A stretch of DNA of 6,903 nucleotides. It comes from an uncultured bacterium (GTDB lineage: Bacteria > Verrucomicrobiota > Kiritimatiellia > RFP12 > UBA1067). The notes under the pieces are model-generated. The model was not told where the DNA came from, searched no databases, and saw nothing but the letters and a program-made list of their open reading frames with translations. Below are positions 1 through 6,047 of this stretch, piece by piece. The stretch's first letter is position 1; the number at the start of each line of letters is the position of its first letter. Both the position numbers and the translations under genes were made by a program. Location: contig CACYEO010000178.1 in the NCBI GenBank assembly GCA_902773475.1, positions 1 to 6,903 of the forward strand, in the 5' to 3' direction.

Positions 1-95
1 TGTTTGGTTTTTAGACAGAATTTACAGAATTGACAGAATTGAGACAGGGTTTGAGTGTTTGAGTGTTTGGGTGTTTGAGTTATCGGGTGTTTGGG
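1..95. repeat. Left arm of a long inverted repeat, built of 9-mer and 8-mer tandem units
   Basis: Positions 1-60 are an exact reverse complement of 6067-6126. The match resumes inward (80-95 against 6048-6063) once two extra 8-nt units in this arm are allowed for. The arm contains three 9-nt units of the type (g/t)acagaatt at 14-40. These are followed by 8-nt units in one register from 51 to 98: ttgagtgt twice, ttgggtgt, then the variants ttgagtta, tcgggtgt and ttgggtcg. The arm touches the window edge, so its outer limit is unknown. I see no gene in 1-264; short open frames crossing the repeat are by-products of its periodicity. Confidence 0.9.
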
Positions 96-146
96 TCGGC
101 GAGAAGGACGAAGGGGGCAAAAGAGACGGACGGGACAGGGTGGAAA

Positions 147-180
147 ACGCAGATGCGCCCACGAAAGCGGCAGTCTGCGT
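147..180. other. Inverted repeat just upstream of the DUF1080 gene promoter
   Basis: acgcaga at 147-153 pairs exactly with tctgcgt at 174-180. Three more pairs are possible inside (154-156 with 170-172) if one base is bulged. It ends 8 nt before the -35 box. It could be an operator, a DNA hairpin or chance; nothing in the sequence decides. Part of it (149-160) recurs at 6189-6200. Confidence 0.3.
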
Positions 181-187
181 GGACGCC

Positions 188-216
188 TTGCGGGCGGAAG
201 GGCGATTTAGTATAAT
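188..216 (+). promoter_or_regulatory. Sigma70-type promoter of the DUF1080 gene
   Basis: TTGCGG at 188-193, a 17-nt spacer, and a perfect TATAAT at 211-216. The predicted start is near 222-224, giving a leader of about 40 nt before the ATG at 265. The minus-strand gene at 5639 has the same -35 hexamer and the same 17-nt spacing, which supports both calls. This is the only convincing promoter I see upstream of the + strand gene run, so it may drive everything through larC. Confidence 0.75.
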
Positions 217-225
217 TTTCGCAAC

Positions 226-242
226 CGCGCGCGTCGCGCGCG
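226..242 (+). other. GC hairpin in the 5' leader of the DUF1080 gene
   Basis: CGCGCGC (226-232) and GCGCGCG (236-242) can form a 7-bp stem with a 3-nt loop. It lies between the predicted transcription start and the Shine-Dalgarno at 251-255. No T-run follows, so it is not a terminator. It could stabilise the 5' end of the mRNA or be incidental to high GC. Confidence 0.4.
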
Positions 243-264
243 CCAAAGAAAAGGAAAACGCACC

Positions 265-1227
265 ATGAAGAAAACGATTCTTGCACTGCTCGTTTCCGCG
301 GCGGCAATCTCCGGCTATGCGAAGGACTGCTGCGCGGCGAAAAATTCACCGGTCGGCAATTGGGGTATGAAACTTCCGTATTCCTCGATGAACGCCGGAC
401 ACATGATCATCTCCAGCGGAGCCGACGGAAAACATTCCGCGCTCGTGCTCTGGCGCTGGGCTTCGCCTTCGAAAGCGCAGTCCTGCAAGGTGACCGGGTC
501 GCTGTTCAGAGTGAAACTTTCCAACGGACTCGTCCTCAAGGGCAAGGTCTCGGGCGACAAGTTCTCCGCCAAGGCATACAACAAAAAAGGAGTGCTTGAA
601 GGAGAAGTGCCCGGATGGCGCAATCCTCCGGCCGACGGATCCGTTTCCGTCAAAGACGCGAAATTCGGGGAGCCGGTCGATCTGCTCGCGGACGGACTCG
701 ACGGCTGGGAGACGATGAATCCTTCCGGCAAATTCGGCTGGTCGTTCAAAGACGGCGTTCTTTCGAACAGCCTTGGGCTCAAACCCGACGGCACCTGGGC
801 GGGCGGCGGCGCGAACCTGCGGACCAAGCGCGGCGACTTCAAGGATTTCCGTCTGGAATACGACGTGCGCGTACCCAAAAATTCCAACTCCGGCGTATAT
901 CTGCGCGGCCGCTATGAAATACAGGTCGTGGACAGCTACGGCAAAAAACCGGACTGCCACGCCATGGCGGCGCTTTACGGCCGCATCACACCGTCCGTGG
1001 CCGCTGAAAAACCGGCCGGCGAATGGCAGCACGTGAGCGTGATTTTCTACAAGCACCGCCTGACAGTCGTGCTGAACGGCAAGACGATCATCGACGACAA
1101 GCCCGTCGAAGGCGTGACCGGCGGCGCGATGGACGCCGATGAAAATGCGTCCGGCCCGATTTATCTGCAGGGCGACCATTCGGACGCGGATTTCAAAAAC
1201 ATCAAACTCTATCCTGCGGTCGACTGA
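265..1227 (+). CDS. Secreted DUF1080 (3-keto-disaccharide hydrolase-like) protein
   Basis: A 320-residue exported protein. Residues 1-19 are a Sec signal peptide (KK, hydrophobic stretch, likely cleavage after SGYA). Residues 28-130 form a beta-rich region with no motif I can name. Residues 132-316 match the DUF1080 fold: 'LLADGLDGWE' opening, 'DFRLEYDVRVPKNSNSGVYLRG' region (193-215), 'EIQVVDSYG' (218-226), 'GEWQHVSVIF' (252-261), a 'LNGKTIID' strand (270-277) and the closing 'GPIYLQGDHSDADFKNIKL' (297-315). The family is lectin-like; some members hydrolyse 3-keto-glycosides, but substrates are mostly unknown, and I cannot assign catalytic residues. The start is supported by AAGGA at 251-255 with 9-nt spacing and by the signal peptide. 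It is the first gene after the promoter, 32 bp before the next. The family call is firm; the enzyme activity is inferred. Confidence 0.88.
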   Translation: MKKTILALLVSAAAISGYAKDCCAAKNSPVGNWGMKLPYSSMNAGHMIISSGADGKHSALVLWRWASPSKAQSCKVTGSLFRVKLSNGLVLKGKVSGDKFSAKAYNKKGVLEGEVPGWRNPPADGSVSVKDAKFGEPVDLLADGLDGWETMNPSGKFGWSFKDGVLSNSLGLKPDGTWAGGGANLRTKRGDFKDFRLEYDVRVPKNSNSGVYLRGRYEIQVVDSYGKKPDCHAMAALYGRITPSVAAEKPAGEWQHVSVIFYKHRLTVVLNGKTIIDDKPVEGVTGGAMDADENASGPIYLQGDHSDADFKNIKLYPAVD

Positions 1228-1259
1228 TCCGGCACGGGCAAATCGCTGAGGGAAAAGAC

Positions 1260-1607
1260 ATGGCCTGTTTTACCGTTCCTCTTGCCGCCGGCGCGGCGGC
1301 CGGAATAGCCGGAAAAGCGCTCAAGCGCAAAAGTTCCCGCAATCCGTTCGCCGGCAAGCTCCACTGGCTTGTCAAAATGATGCTCGGCGGGAGCTTTCTG
1401 CTTGCCGTGGAACATGTCTGGCACGGCGAGGTGACTTGGCGCTTCCCCTTCTTGACCGCAGTGTCCGAGGGGCCTGAAGCCGCAAGGGAGATGCTTGGCG
1501 AGATGGCGACGCGCGGCGTTGCCATGGCTCTCGTCGTCGCCACCGCGTGGCTTGTCATGGTGGCGGTCTCCGCAGCCGCGGAGAGAAAGACCCGCTGCCA
1601 TGTATGA
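1260..1607 (+). CDS. Small conserved-looking membrane protein, function unknown
   Basis: 115 residues with three likely hydrophobic segments (about 3-20, 37-53 and 86-107), a basic stretch KRKSSR at 22-27, and an amphipathic stretch at 70-85. GAGGGA at 1248-1253 sits 6 nt before the ATG. The gene starts 32 bp after the DUF1080 stop and overlaps the next gene by 8 bp (atgtatga), suggesting translational coupling to the small gene that leads into larE-larB. H52 and H55 in 'EHVWHGE', at the end of the second segment, could bind a metal; this is speculation. I recognise no named family. It resembles, from memory only, small proteins with 'FTVPLA' starts in other anaerobes. A role in nickel or cofactor handling is an inference from position. 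Confidence 0.75.
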   Translation: MACFTVPLAAGAAAGIAGKALKRKSSRNPFAGKLHWLVKMMLGGSFLLAVEHVWHGEVTWRFPFLTAVSEGPEAAREMLGEMATRGVAMALVVATAWLVMVAVSAAAERKTRCHV

Positions 1608-1890
1608 AATCGCAGCCGTATGCGCGGCGTTTGCGTTTACCGCCGCATGGTTCGCCGGCGCGCGGCGCGGCAAGTCGCCAAAGGCCTTTTTCACCGCGAT
1701 GATGATGTTCTGGGGCGCGGCGCTCATGTGGGGCGTCGACTGCGTTGCGGAAGCGCTCGACGGCAAACCGGCGTTCGACATGAGTGCGGATGCGGCGTGT
1801 CTTGCGGCGTTGATCCTCGCCTGCGGCCTCGGCGTGTTCGCCGTTCTGCGGTTTACGGAAATCCGCCGTGGGCGACTCTCCGCAGATTGA
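1600..1890 (+). CDS. Second small membrane protein, coupled to larE-larB, function unknown
   Basis: 96 residues with three likely membrane segments (about 4-20, 28-47 and 64-84), a basic loop RRGKSPK at 22-28, and a basic C-terminus. The frame is open upstream to an ATG at 1495, but that start would overlap the preceding gene by 113 bp. The ATG at 1600, inside the stop region of the preceding gene (8-bp overlap), is preferred. There is no well-spaced Shine-Dalgarno, which fits reinitiation after the upstream gene. Its last 23 bp overlap the start of larE-larB. Conspicuous residues are 'MMMFWGAALMWGVD' at 34-47 and three cysteines (C8, C48, C67). With the preceding gene it could form a two-subunit membrane complex. 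I do not recognise the family. Confidence 0.72.
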   Translation: MYEIAAVCAAFAFTAAWFAGARRGKSPKAFFTAMMMFWGAALMWGVDCVAEALDGKPAFDMSADAACLAALILACGLGVFAVLRFTEIRRGRLSAD

Positions 1891-3406
1891 CGCCGTCCGC
1901 CGGTTTTTCGCGGATGCCGATTCCGCCGCCGTCGCATTCTCCGGCGGCGTGGACTCGTCCCTGCTTCTCGACATCGCGCGTGAAGTTCTCGGCGGCAAGG
2001 CGCTTGCAGTCACTGTCGCCTCGCCGCTCGTCCCTTCCGCCGAAATCGAAGAGGCGGCGCGCTTTTGCCGCGAGCGGGGGATAAAACACGAAATCGCGGT
2101 TTTCGACCCTTTCGCCATCCCGGGATTCGCCGCCAATCCGCCCGACCGCTGCTACATCTGCAAACGCGCCGTATTCTCGCTTGTAAAAGACGTCGCGTCG
2201 AAACACGGCATTGCCGCCGTAGCGGACGGAACCTGCGCCGACGATTCCGGCGACTATCGGCCCGGCGCGAGGGCTTTGGCCGAACTTGGCGTGGCGTCGC
2301 CTCTGCGCGACGCCGGCATCGGCAAGACTGCGATCCGCGGCGAAGCGCGCGCTCGCGGAATCGCGGCGTGCGACAAGCCGTCATCGCCCTGTCTCGCTTC
2401 GCGGTTCGCCTATGGCGAGCGCATAACGCCGGAGGCGCTTGAGCGCATCGGAAAGGCCGAAACGTATTTGAAGGACATTGCGGCTGGATTGTCCCCCGCC
2501 GGAACCTTCCCGCCCCAGATACGTGTAAGGTACTGCGCCGGAGAAGCCCGCATCGAAACGGAGCCGCCCTTTGCTGAGATGTTCGCCGCCAAAGGGTCTG
2601 AAATCGCGTCAGCTTTCAGGAAACTCGGTTTTTCGCGCGCTGTTCTCGATCTTCAGGGATACCGCACCGGAAGTTTGAACGAATCCCTCCCCCGGGAAAT
2701 ACTCGACGCGGCCGCCTCCCCCGCGGCAAACGGTCGCGTCCCCCCGGACGATCTCGGCTTCGCCTGCGTCGATATCGACAGGGCGAGGCGCCAGGGCGCG
2801 CCAGAATCCATTTACGGCGCGGGAAAGACCGCACCGCAGATCGTAGCGATTCTGCGGTCGCTTTCGGCACGCGGGCAGACTCCCGTCCTTGTGACGCGGA
2901 TCGATGCGGAGAAGAGCGCGGCGGTGGCTGCGGAGTTTCCCGGCTGGCGGTATTTCCCCGAAGCCCGCCTCGGGCGTCTCGGCGAGGCGCGCCGGCCGGA
3001 CGGCTGCGGGGAAATAGCCGTAGTGTGCGCCGGGACGAGCGACATTCCCGTCGCCGAAGAAGCCGCGCTTGTCGCTGAGACGCTCGGCAGCAGAGTGCGC
3101 CGCGTGTACGACGTGGGCGTGGCTGGGATCCACCGCCTTTTGGACAAGGAAGACGTTTTGCGCCGGGCGCGCGTCGTGATAGCCGTCGCCGGAATGGAAG
3201 GCGCCCTCCCAAGTGTTGTAGGCGGACTCGTTTCGTGTCCCGTGATTGCCGTTCCTACAAGCGTAGGCTACGGCACGTCGTTCGGCGGCGTGACGGCGCT
3301 TCTTGCAATGCTCAATTCGTGTGCGGCCGGAATATCGGTCGTCAATATAGACAACGGTTTCGGCGCCGGCTTTCTCGCGCACCGGATAGACTGCGGAGGA
3401 CGCTGA
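1868..3406 (+). CDS. larE-larB: LarE-LarB fusion: nickel-pincer cofactor sulfur transferase plus NaAD carboxylase/hydrolase
   Basis: 512 residues joining two NPN cofactor enzymes that are separate proteins in Lactiplantibacillus plantarum. Residues 1 to about 283 are LarE, the ATP-dependent sulfur transferase: PP-loop SGGVDS (25-30), 'DRCYICK' (93-99), 'DYRPGARA' (129-136), 'PCLASRFAYG' (174-183) and 'IRVRYCAGEARIE' (218-230). C175 aligns with the sulfur-donor C176 of L. plantarum LarE. C95 and C98 add a CxxC absent from that enzyme. Residues about 295-512 are LarB, which carboxylates nicotinic acid adenine dinucleotide and releases AMP: 'DIDRARRQGAPESIYGAGKT' (302-321), then a PurE-like domain with 'VVCAGTSDIP' (385-394), 'AGMEGALPSVV' (441-451) and 'MLNSCAAGI' (481-489). 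E444 and C485 are 41 residues apart, like E180 and C221 of L. plantarum LarB. The start is GTG with a weak ribosome site, so coupling is likely. Both domains look intact; cytoplasmic. Confidence 0.93.
   Translation: MGDSPQIDAVRRFFADADSAAVAFSGGVDSSLLLDIAREVLGGKALAVTVASPLVPSAEIEEAARFCRERGIKHEIAVFDPFAIPGFAANPPDRCYICKRAVFSLVKDVASKHGIAAVADGTCADDSGDYRPGARALAELGVASPLRDAGIGKTAIRGEARARGIAACDKPSSPCLASRFAYGERITPEALERIGKAETYLKDIAAGLSPAGTFPPQIRVRYCAGEARIETEPPFAEMFAAKGSEIASAFRKLGFSRAVLDLQGYRTGSLNESLPREILDAAASPAANGRVPPDDLGFACVDIDRARRQGAPESIYGAGKTAPQIVAILRSLSARGQTPVLVTRIDAEKSAAVAAEFPGWRYFPEARLGRLGEARRPDGCGEIAVVCAGTSDIPVAEEAALVAETLGSRVRRVYDVGVAGIHRLLDKEDVLRRARVVIAVAGMEGALPSVVGGLVSCPVIAVPTSVGYGTSFGGVTALLAMLNSCAAGISVVNIDNGFGAGFLAHRIDCGGR
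3395..3400 (+). promoter_or_regulatory. Ribosome binding site that fixes the larC start
   Basis: GGAGGA, a near-perfect anti-16S match, lies inside the last codons of larE-larB and 8 nt before a GTG at 3409. Translation from that GTG gives the family-typical N-terminus MKILHIDASMGASGD. The frame is open further upstream to 3235, but those extra residues overlap the LarB coding sequence and are not LarC-like. Confidence 0.88.
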
Positions 3407-3408
3407 CG

Positions 3409-4647
3409 GTGAAAATCCTGCACATAGACGCATCGATGGGCGCCTCCGGCGACATGCTCGCCGGCGCGCTTCTGGAATTGACCCCCGATCCCGCCGCCGC
3501 GCTTGCGGAACTGAACGCCATGGGCGTTCCGCATGTGGAATTTTCCGCCGTCCGCGCGGTAAAATGCGGAATCGCCGCCACCCGCCTGTCCGTAAAAGTC
3601 CGCGGCCTGGAAGAACACGAATACGATCATTCCCGCTCAGGCGCGGACTGCTGCCATTCCCATCAGCACCGGCATTCGCATCACGATTCCCGTCACGGCC
3701 ACAGGTCTCTTGAAGAAGTTCTTGAAACCGCAGGCGGCCTTGCCGCGGATCCGGCGGTCAAGAAGTCGGTCGAGGCCGTGTACCGCGATATAGCGGCGGC
3801 GGAAAGCCGCGCGCACGGAAAACCCGCCGGAGAGATACATTTCCATGAAGTCGGCGCGCTCGATGCCATCGCCGACATCGCGGCGGTGTCTCATTTGATG
3901 CACAGGCTTTCCCCGGATCTTGTCACCTGCACCCCGGTCGATACGGGATCGGGAACTGTTGTGTGCGCGCATGGCGAGATGCCCGTCCCCGCACCCGCAA
4001 CGGCGTTTCTGCTCGAAGGCATCCCGTCGTATTCCAGCGGGCTGCGCGGAGAATTGTGTACCCCGACCGGAGCCGCCCTGCTCAAACGGTTCGTCGCGGA
4101 GTTCCGTCCGCAGCCGCTTATGCGCGTCTCGTCTGTCGGCATGGGCGCCGGCTCCAAAGACTTTCCGAGAGCGAACATACTGCGGATTTTTTCCGGCGAG
4201 GCGGAAGACGCCTGGGATGTCGCGAAGATGTTGAAACTCGAATTCGAAACCGACGACATGACAGGCGAGGATGCCGCATTCGCCGTGGAACGGATTTTCG
4301 CGGCAGGCGCCAAAGACGTCTGCACCTCCCCCGTGTCGATGAAAAAAGGACGTCCCGGAATCCGCTTTTCCGTGCTTTGCCGCGAAGAAGACCGCGATGC
4401 GGCGCTTCGTGCGGTTTTCAAGCATACTACGACACTCGGAGTGCGCGAGATCGCCTGTGCAAGGCATGAACTGCGCAGGCGCGCGGAGACGGTACGCGTG
4501 GCTGGAACGGACGCGCGGGTGAAAACCGCCCTGCGCCCGGACGGTGAAAGTTCAAAGGCGGAATTTGACGATGCCGCGGCGCTTGCTCTGCGCGACGGCA
4601 TTTCCATTTTCGAAGCGCGCGCGCGGATCGCGGCGGCGCGCTCCTAG
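3409..4647 (+). CDS. larC: LarC, CTP-dependent nickel insertase of the nickel-pincer cofactor
   Basis: 412 residues from a GTG start. LarC puts nickel into the sulfur-bearing dinicotinic precursor made by LarB and LarE, consuming CTP, in the cytoplasm. Landmarks: 'DASMGASGDMLAGAL' (7-21); a metal-binding stretch at 70-98 with ten His (70, 74, 83, 85, 87, 89, 91, 92, 96, 98) and C81-C82; 'HFHEVGALDAIADI' (144-157); 'CTPTGAALL' (217-225); 'ETDDMTGED' (280-288); 'SMKKGRPG' (310-317); 'TTTLGVRE' (340-347); and 'KAEFDDAAALA' (383-393). L. plantarum splits the protein into larC1 and larC2 joined by programmed frameshifting; here one uninterrupted frame covers both. The gene starts 2 nt after the larE-larB stop, so the two are co-transcribed and probably coupled. 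Its TAG stop overlaps the stop of the convergent gene. Confidence 0.95.
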   Translation: MKILHIDASMGASGDMLAGALLELTPDPAAALAELNAMGVPHVEFSAVRAVKCGIAATRLSVKVRGLEEHEYDHSRSGADCCHSHQHRHSHHDSRHGHRSLEEVLETAGGLAADPAVKKSVEAVYRDIAAAESRAHGKPAGEIHFHEVGALDAIADIAAVSHLMHRLSPDLVTCTPVDTGSGTVVCAHGEMPVPAPATAFLLEGIPSYSSGLRGELCTPTGAALLKRFVAEFRPQPLMRVSSVGMGAGSKDFPRANILRIFSGEAEDAWDVAKMLKLEFETDDMTGEDAAFAVERIFAAGAKDVCTSPVSMKKGRPGIRFSVLCREEDRDAALRAVFKHTTTLGVREIACARHELRRRAETVRVAGTDARVKTALRPDGESSKAEFDDAAALALRDGISIFEARARIAAARS

Positions 4648-5639
4648 GGAAGAATCACCGTTGCGGTGACCGGGAAGTGGTCGCTCGGATAGAGCTTCTT
4701 CCCGGGGCGCATGTCATTGTGCGTTTTGTAGTCCAGAACGCGCGTATTGCGCGGAACGTAGATGAAATCTATCCTGCGCCCGCCGCAGCGTTTGAAGAAC
4801 GGGTTTGCAAGCGCGCCGTCATCGTCGAAACGCCCGTTGGGATGCAGAATGACGACGTTGCGTTCGACTTCCGGCATTGCCATCGCTTCCGTCGCGGGAA
4901 CTTCAGGTTCTCGGATCCGCCAGTTGTTGTCGGTGCGCCACGAGCCGGCCGGCGGCGTTGCCGAGGCGTACATCGCGTTGTCGAGACGCGCGGTTATGAT
5001 TTTGGCCGGTTCCTCCCTCTCGCCGCTGTTGAAATCGCCTGTCAGTATAAGCGGCAGCGAGCTTTCGTCCGGGCAAAGACGGTCCAGAATCAGGCGCGTT
5101 CCGTTTGCTTTTGCAGGCAGGCTTACGTGATCCGTATGGGTGTTTGCAAAACGGAATCGTTTTCCGGTCTTTTTGTCGACAAGCAGAACGCTTGTGCATA
5201 TTCTGGGGCAGGCGGATTTCCAGCTGCGGCTGCCGGGCGCGTCTGGAGTTTCGGAGAGCCAGAACGTTTCCGCTTCTTCGGCCGCGAAGCGGCTTTTCCT
5301 GTACATGACCGGGGAGTATTCGCCGGATTTCCTGTCCTTGCCGCGCGCGCATCCCGCGAATGAATATCCGGGGAAGCGTTCTTTCAGATATTCAAGCTGG
5401 TCCGGGCAGACTTCTTGCAGCCCGATCACGTCGAGATTCATCTTTTCGACAAAGGCGCAGAAATCCTCGCGGCGCTCCTTCCAGGCGTTTTGAGTCCCTT
5501 TGTCGCCGGAAGAGCAGCGGATGTTGTATGTGCCGACGCGGAACGATCCGTCGAAAGATTTCTTCCCTTTCGCGGAAGTTTGCAGCGAAGCTGCGGACAG
5601 AGCGGCGATGGCCGCACACAGGATTTTTGCGTTTGACAT
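4644..5639 (-). CDS. Secreted endonuclease/exonuclease/phosphatase (EEP) family hydrolase
   Basis: 331 residues. Residues 1-23 are a Sec signal peptide (hydrophobic 5-18, likely cleavage after QTSA), so it acts in the periplasm or outside. The rest is an intact metal-dependent EEP (DNase I/exonuclease III-like) fold: 'GTYNIRCSS' with N39, 'VIGLQEV' with E76, 'NTHTDHVS' with H168, 'LTGDFNS' with D202 and N204, 'RRIDFIYV' with D291, and 'YPSDHFPV' with D320-H321. Substrates in this family range from DNA to phospholipid head groups and sugar phosphates; nothing here selects one. AAGGAG on the minus strand (5650-5645) is well spaced before the ATG. It is transcribed against larC with overlapping stops, so it is not part of that operon and a link to the cofactor is not implied. 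Confidence 0.9.
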   Translation of the reverse strand: MSNAKILCAAIAALSAASLQTSAKGKKSFDGSFRVGTYNIRCSSGDKGTQNAWKERREDFCAFVEKMNLDVIGLQEVCPDQLEYLKERFPGYSFAGCARGKDRKSGEYSPVMYRKSRFAAEEAETFWLSETPDAPGSRSWKSACPRICTSVLLVDKKTGKRFRFANTHTDHVSLPAKANGTRLILDRLCPDESSLPLILTGDFNSGEREEPAKIITARLDNAMYASATPPAGSWRTDNNWRIREPEVPATEAMAMPEVERNVVILHPNGRFDDDGALANPFFKRCGGRRIDFIYVPRNTRVLDYKTHNDMRPGKKLYPSDHFPVTATVILP

Positions 5640-5687
5640 TTCTGCTCCTTCGGCGACGGGTGTTCCCGCCGCGCGTGAATGACTGTG

Positions 5688-5716
5688 ATTTTAACATTTC
5701 CCGCCGCCGTCCGCAA
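5688..5716 (-). promoter_or_regulatory. Promoter of the secreted EEP gene
   Basis: On the minus strand, TTGCGG (5716-5711), a 17-nt spacer, then TAAAAT (5693-5688), preceded by TGT as an extended -10. It lies about 50 nt before the ATG at 5639. The -35 box and spacing equal those at 188-216. Confidence 0.65.
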
Positions 5717-5740
5717 TCGGGAGATTGTTGGACGCTTCTT

Positions 5741-5818
5741 CAATACCAATTTCCAATTGGCAACATTGGCATTTGCAACACTTCCACAATGGCAACATTC
5801 AACAACCCAAACACTTTC
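5741..5818. repeat. A/C-rich stretch of short CAAC and CCAAT words
   Basis: Locally AT-rich and C-skewed on the + strand, unlike the surrounding DNA. It contains the palindrome ccaattgg (5754-5761 area), two copies of ggcaacatt, and many cattg/caac words. It runs into a cccaaacact unit (5806-5815) of the octamer repeat family. No convincing open frame is seen on either strand. It is probably degenerate repeat DNA. Confidence 0.45.
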
Positions 5819-5869
5819 TGACGGGCCGCCCGGTGGTCGGCCCCTACCGACCCAAACACTCAAACACTT
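5806..5869. repeat. Octamer repeat units flanking a GC-rich hairpin
   Basis: cccaaacact occurs at 5806-5815 and again at 5851-5860, where it continues as caaacactt. Between them lies a strong hairpin (5823-5843): GGGCCG pairs with CGGCCC, then one mismatch, then CC with GG around a GGT loop. It resembles REP-type intergenic palindromes. No T-run follows on either strand, so a terminator role is weak, although it is the only such structure before the next region. Confidence 0.55.
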
Positions 5870-6002
5870 CTCCCGCGGTGTGCTCAAGTGAAACGCGGCC
5901 ATAACAGCCCCAATCGTGTGCCCGTCCGGGAAGGCGCATTGCGCTCGCGCCGCAGTTTCCTTTCCGGCTCGCCGCAATCGGTCGCTTAAACGCCGATTCT
6001 GC

Positions 6003-6022
6003 GCGATGTCTCGCGACATCGC
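6003..6022. other. Perfect 8-bp stem hairpin in intergenic DNA
   Basis: gcgatgtc (6003-6010) and gacatcgc (6015-6022) are exact reverse complements around a 4-nt loop tcgc. There is no T-run on either side, so it is not a typical rho-independent terminator. It lies in a stretch (5873-6045) that holds no gene and nothing else I can recognise. It could be a protein site or part of a small RNA. Confidence 0.45.
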
Positions 6023-6047
6023 TTACACGGTGCGCCCAGCCTGCCAA

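Noticed and set aside
51..98. CRISPR array
   Set aside because: The units are 8-9 nt and contiguous, with no 25-40-nt repeats separated by unique spacers, and there are no cas genes.
59..349. Short open frames on both strands in the left leader region
   Set aside because: They cross the tandem repeat and the promoter, lack ribosome sites, and their translations reflect repeat periodicity.
346..1179. Long open frame on the minus strand opposite the DUF1080 gene
   Set aside because: It is antisense to a gene with clear family motifs and a signal peptide, shows no recognisable motif, and is expected from GC-rich codon bias.
1495..1599. Upstream extension of the second small membrane gene
   Set aside because: It lies inside the preceding gene in another frame; the extra residues are Arg/Pro-rich and not membrane-like.
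3235..3408. Upstream extension of larC to an ATG at 3235
   Set aside because: It would overlap the LarB coding region by about 170 bp in another frame, and the residues are unlike LarC. GTG 3409 has an ideal ribosome site.
2609..3433. Long open frame on the minus strand opposite the LarB domain
   Set aside because: It covers the conserved LarB region in antisense and its translation has no protein-like features.
3637..4467. Long open frame on the minus strand opposite larC
   Set aside because: It is antisense to well-conserved LarC motifs and has no ribosome site or family signature.
4677..5363. Open frame on the plus strand opposite the EEP gene
   Set aside because: The opposite strand carries every EEP catalytic motif plus a signal peptide; this frame has none.
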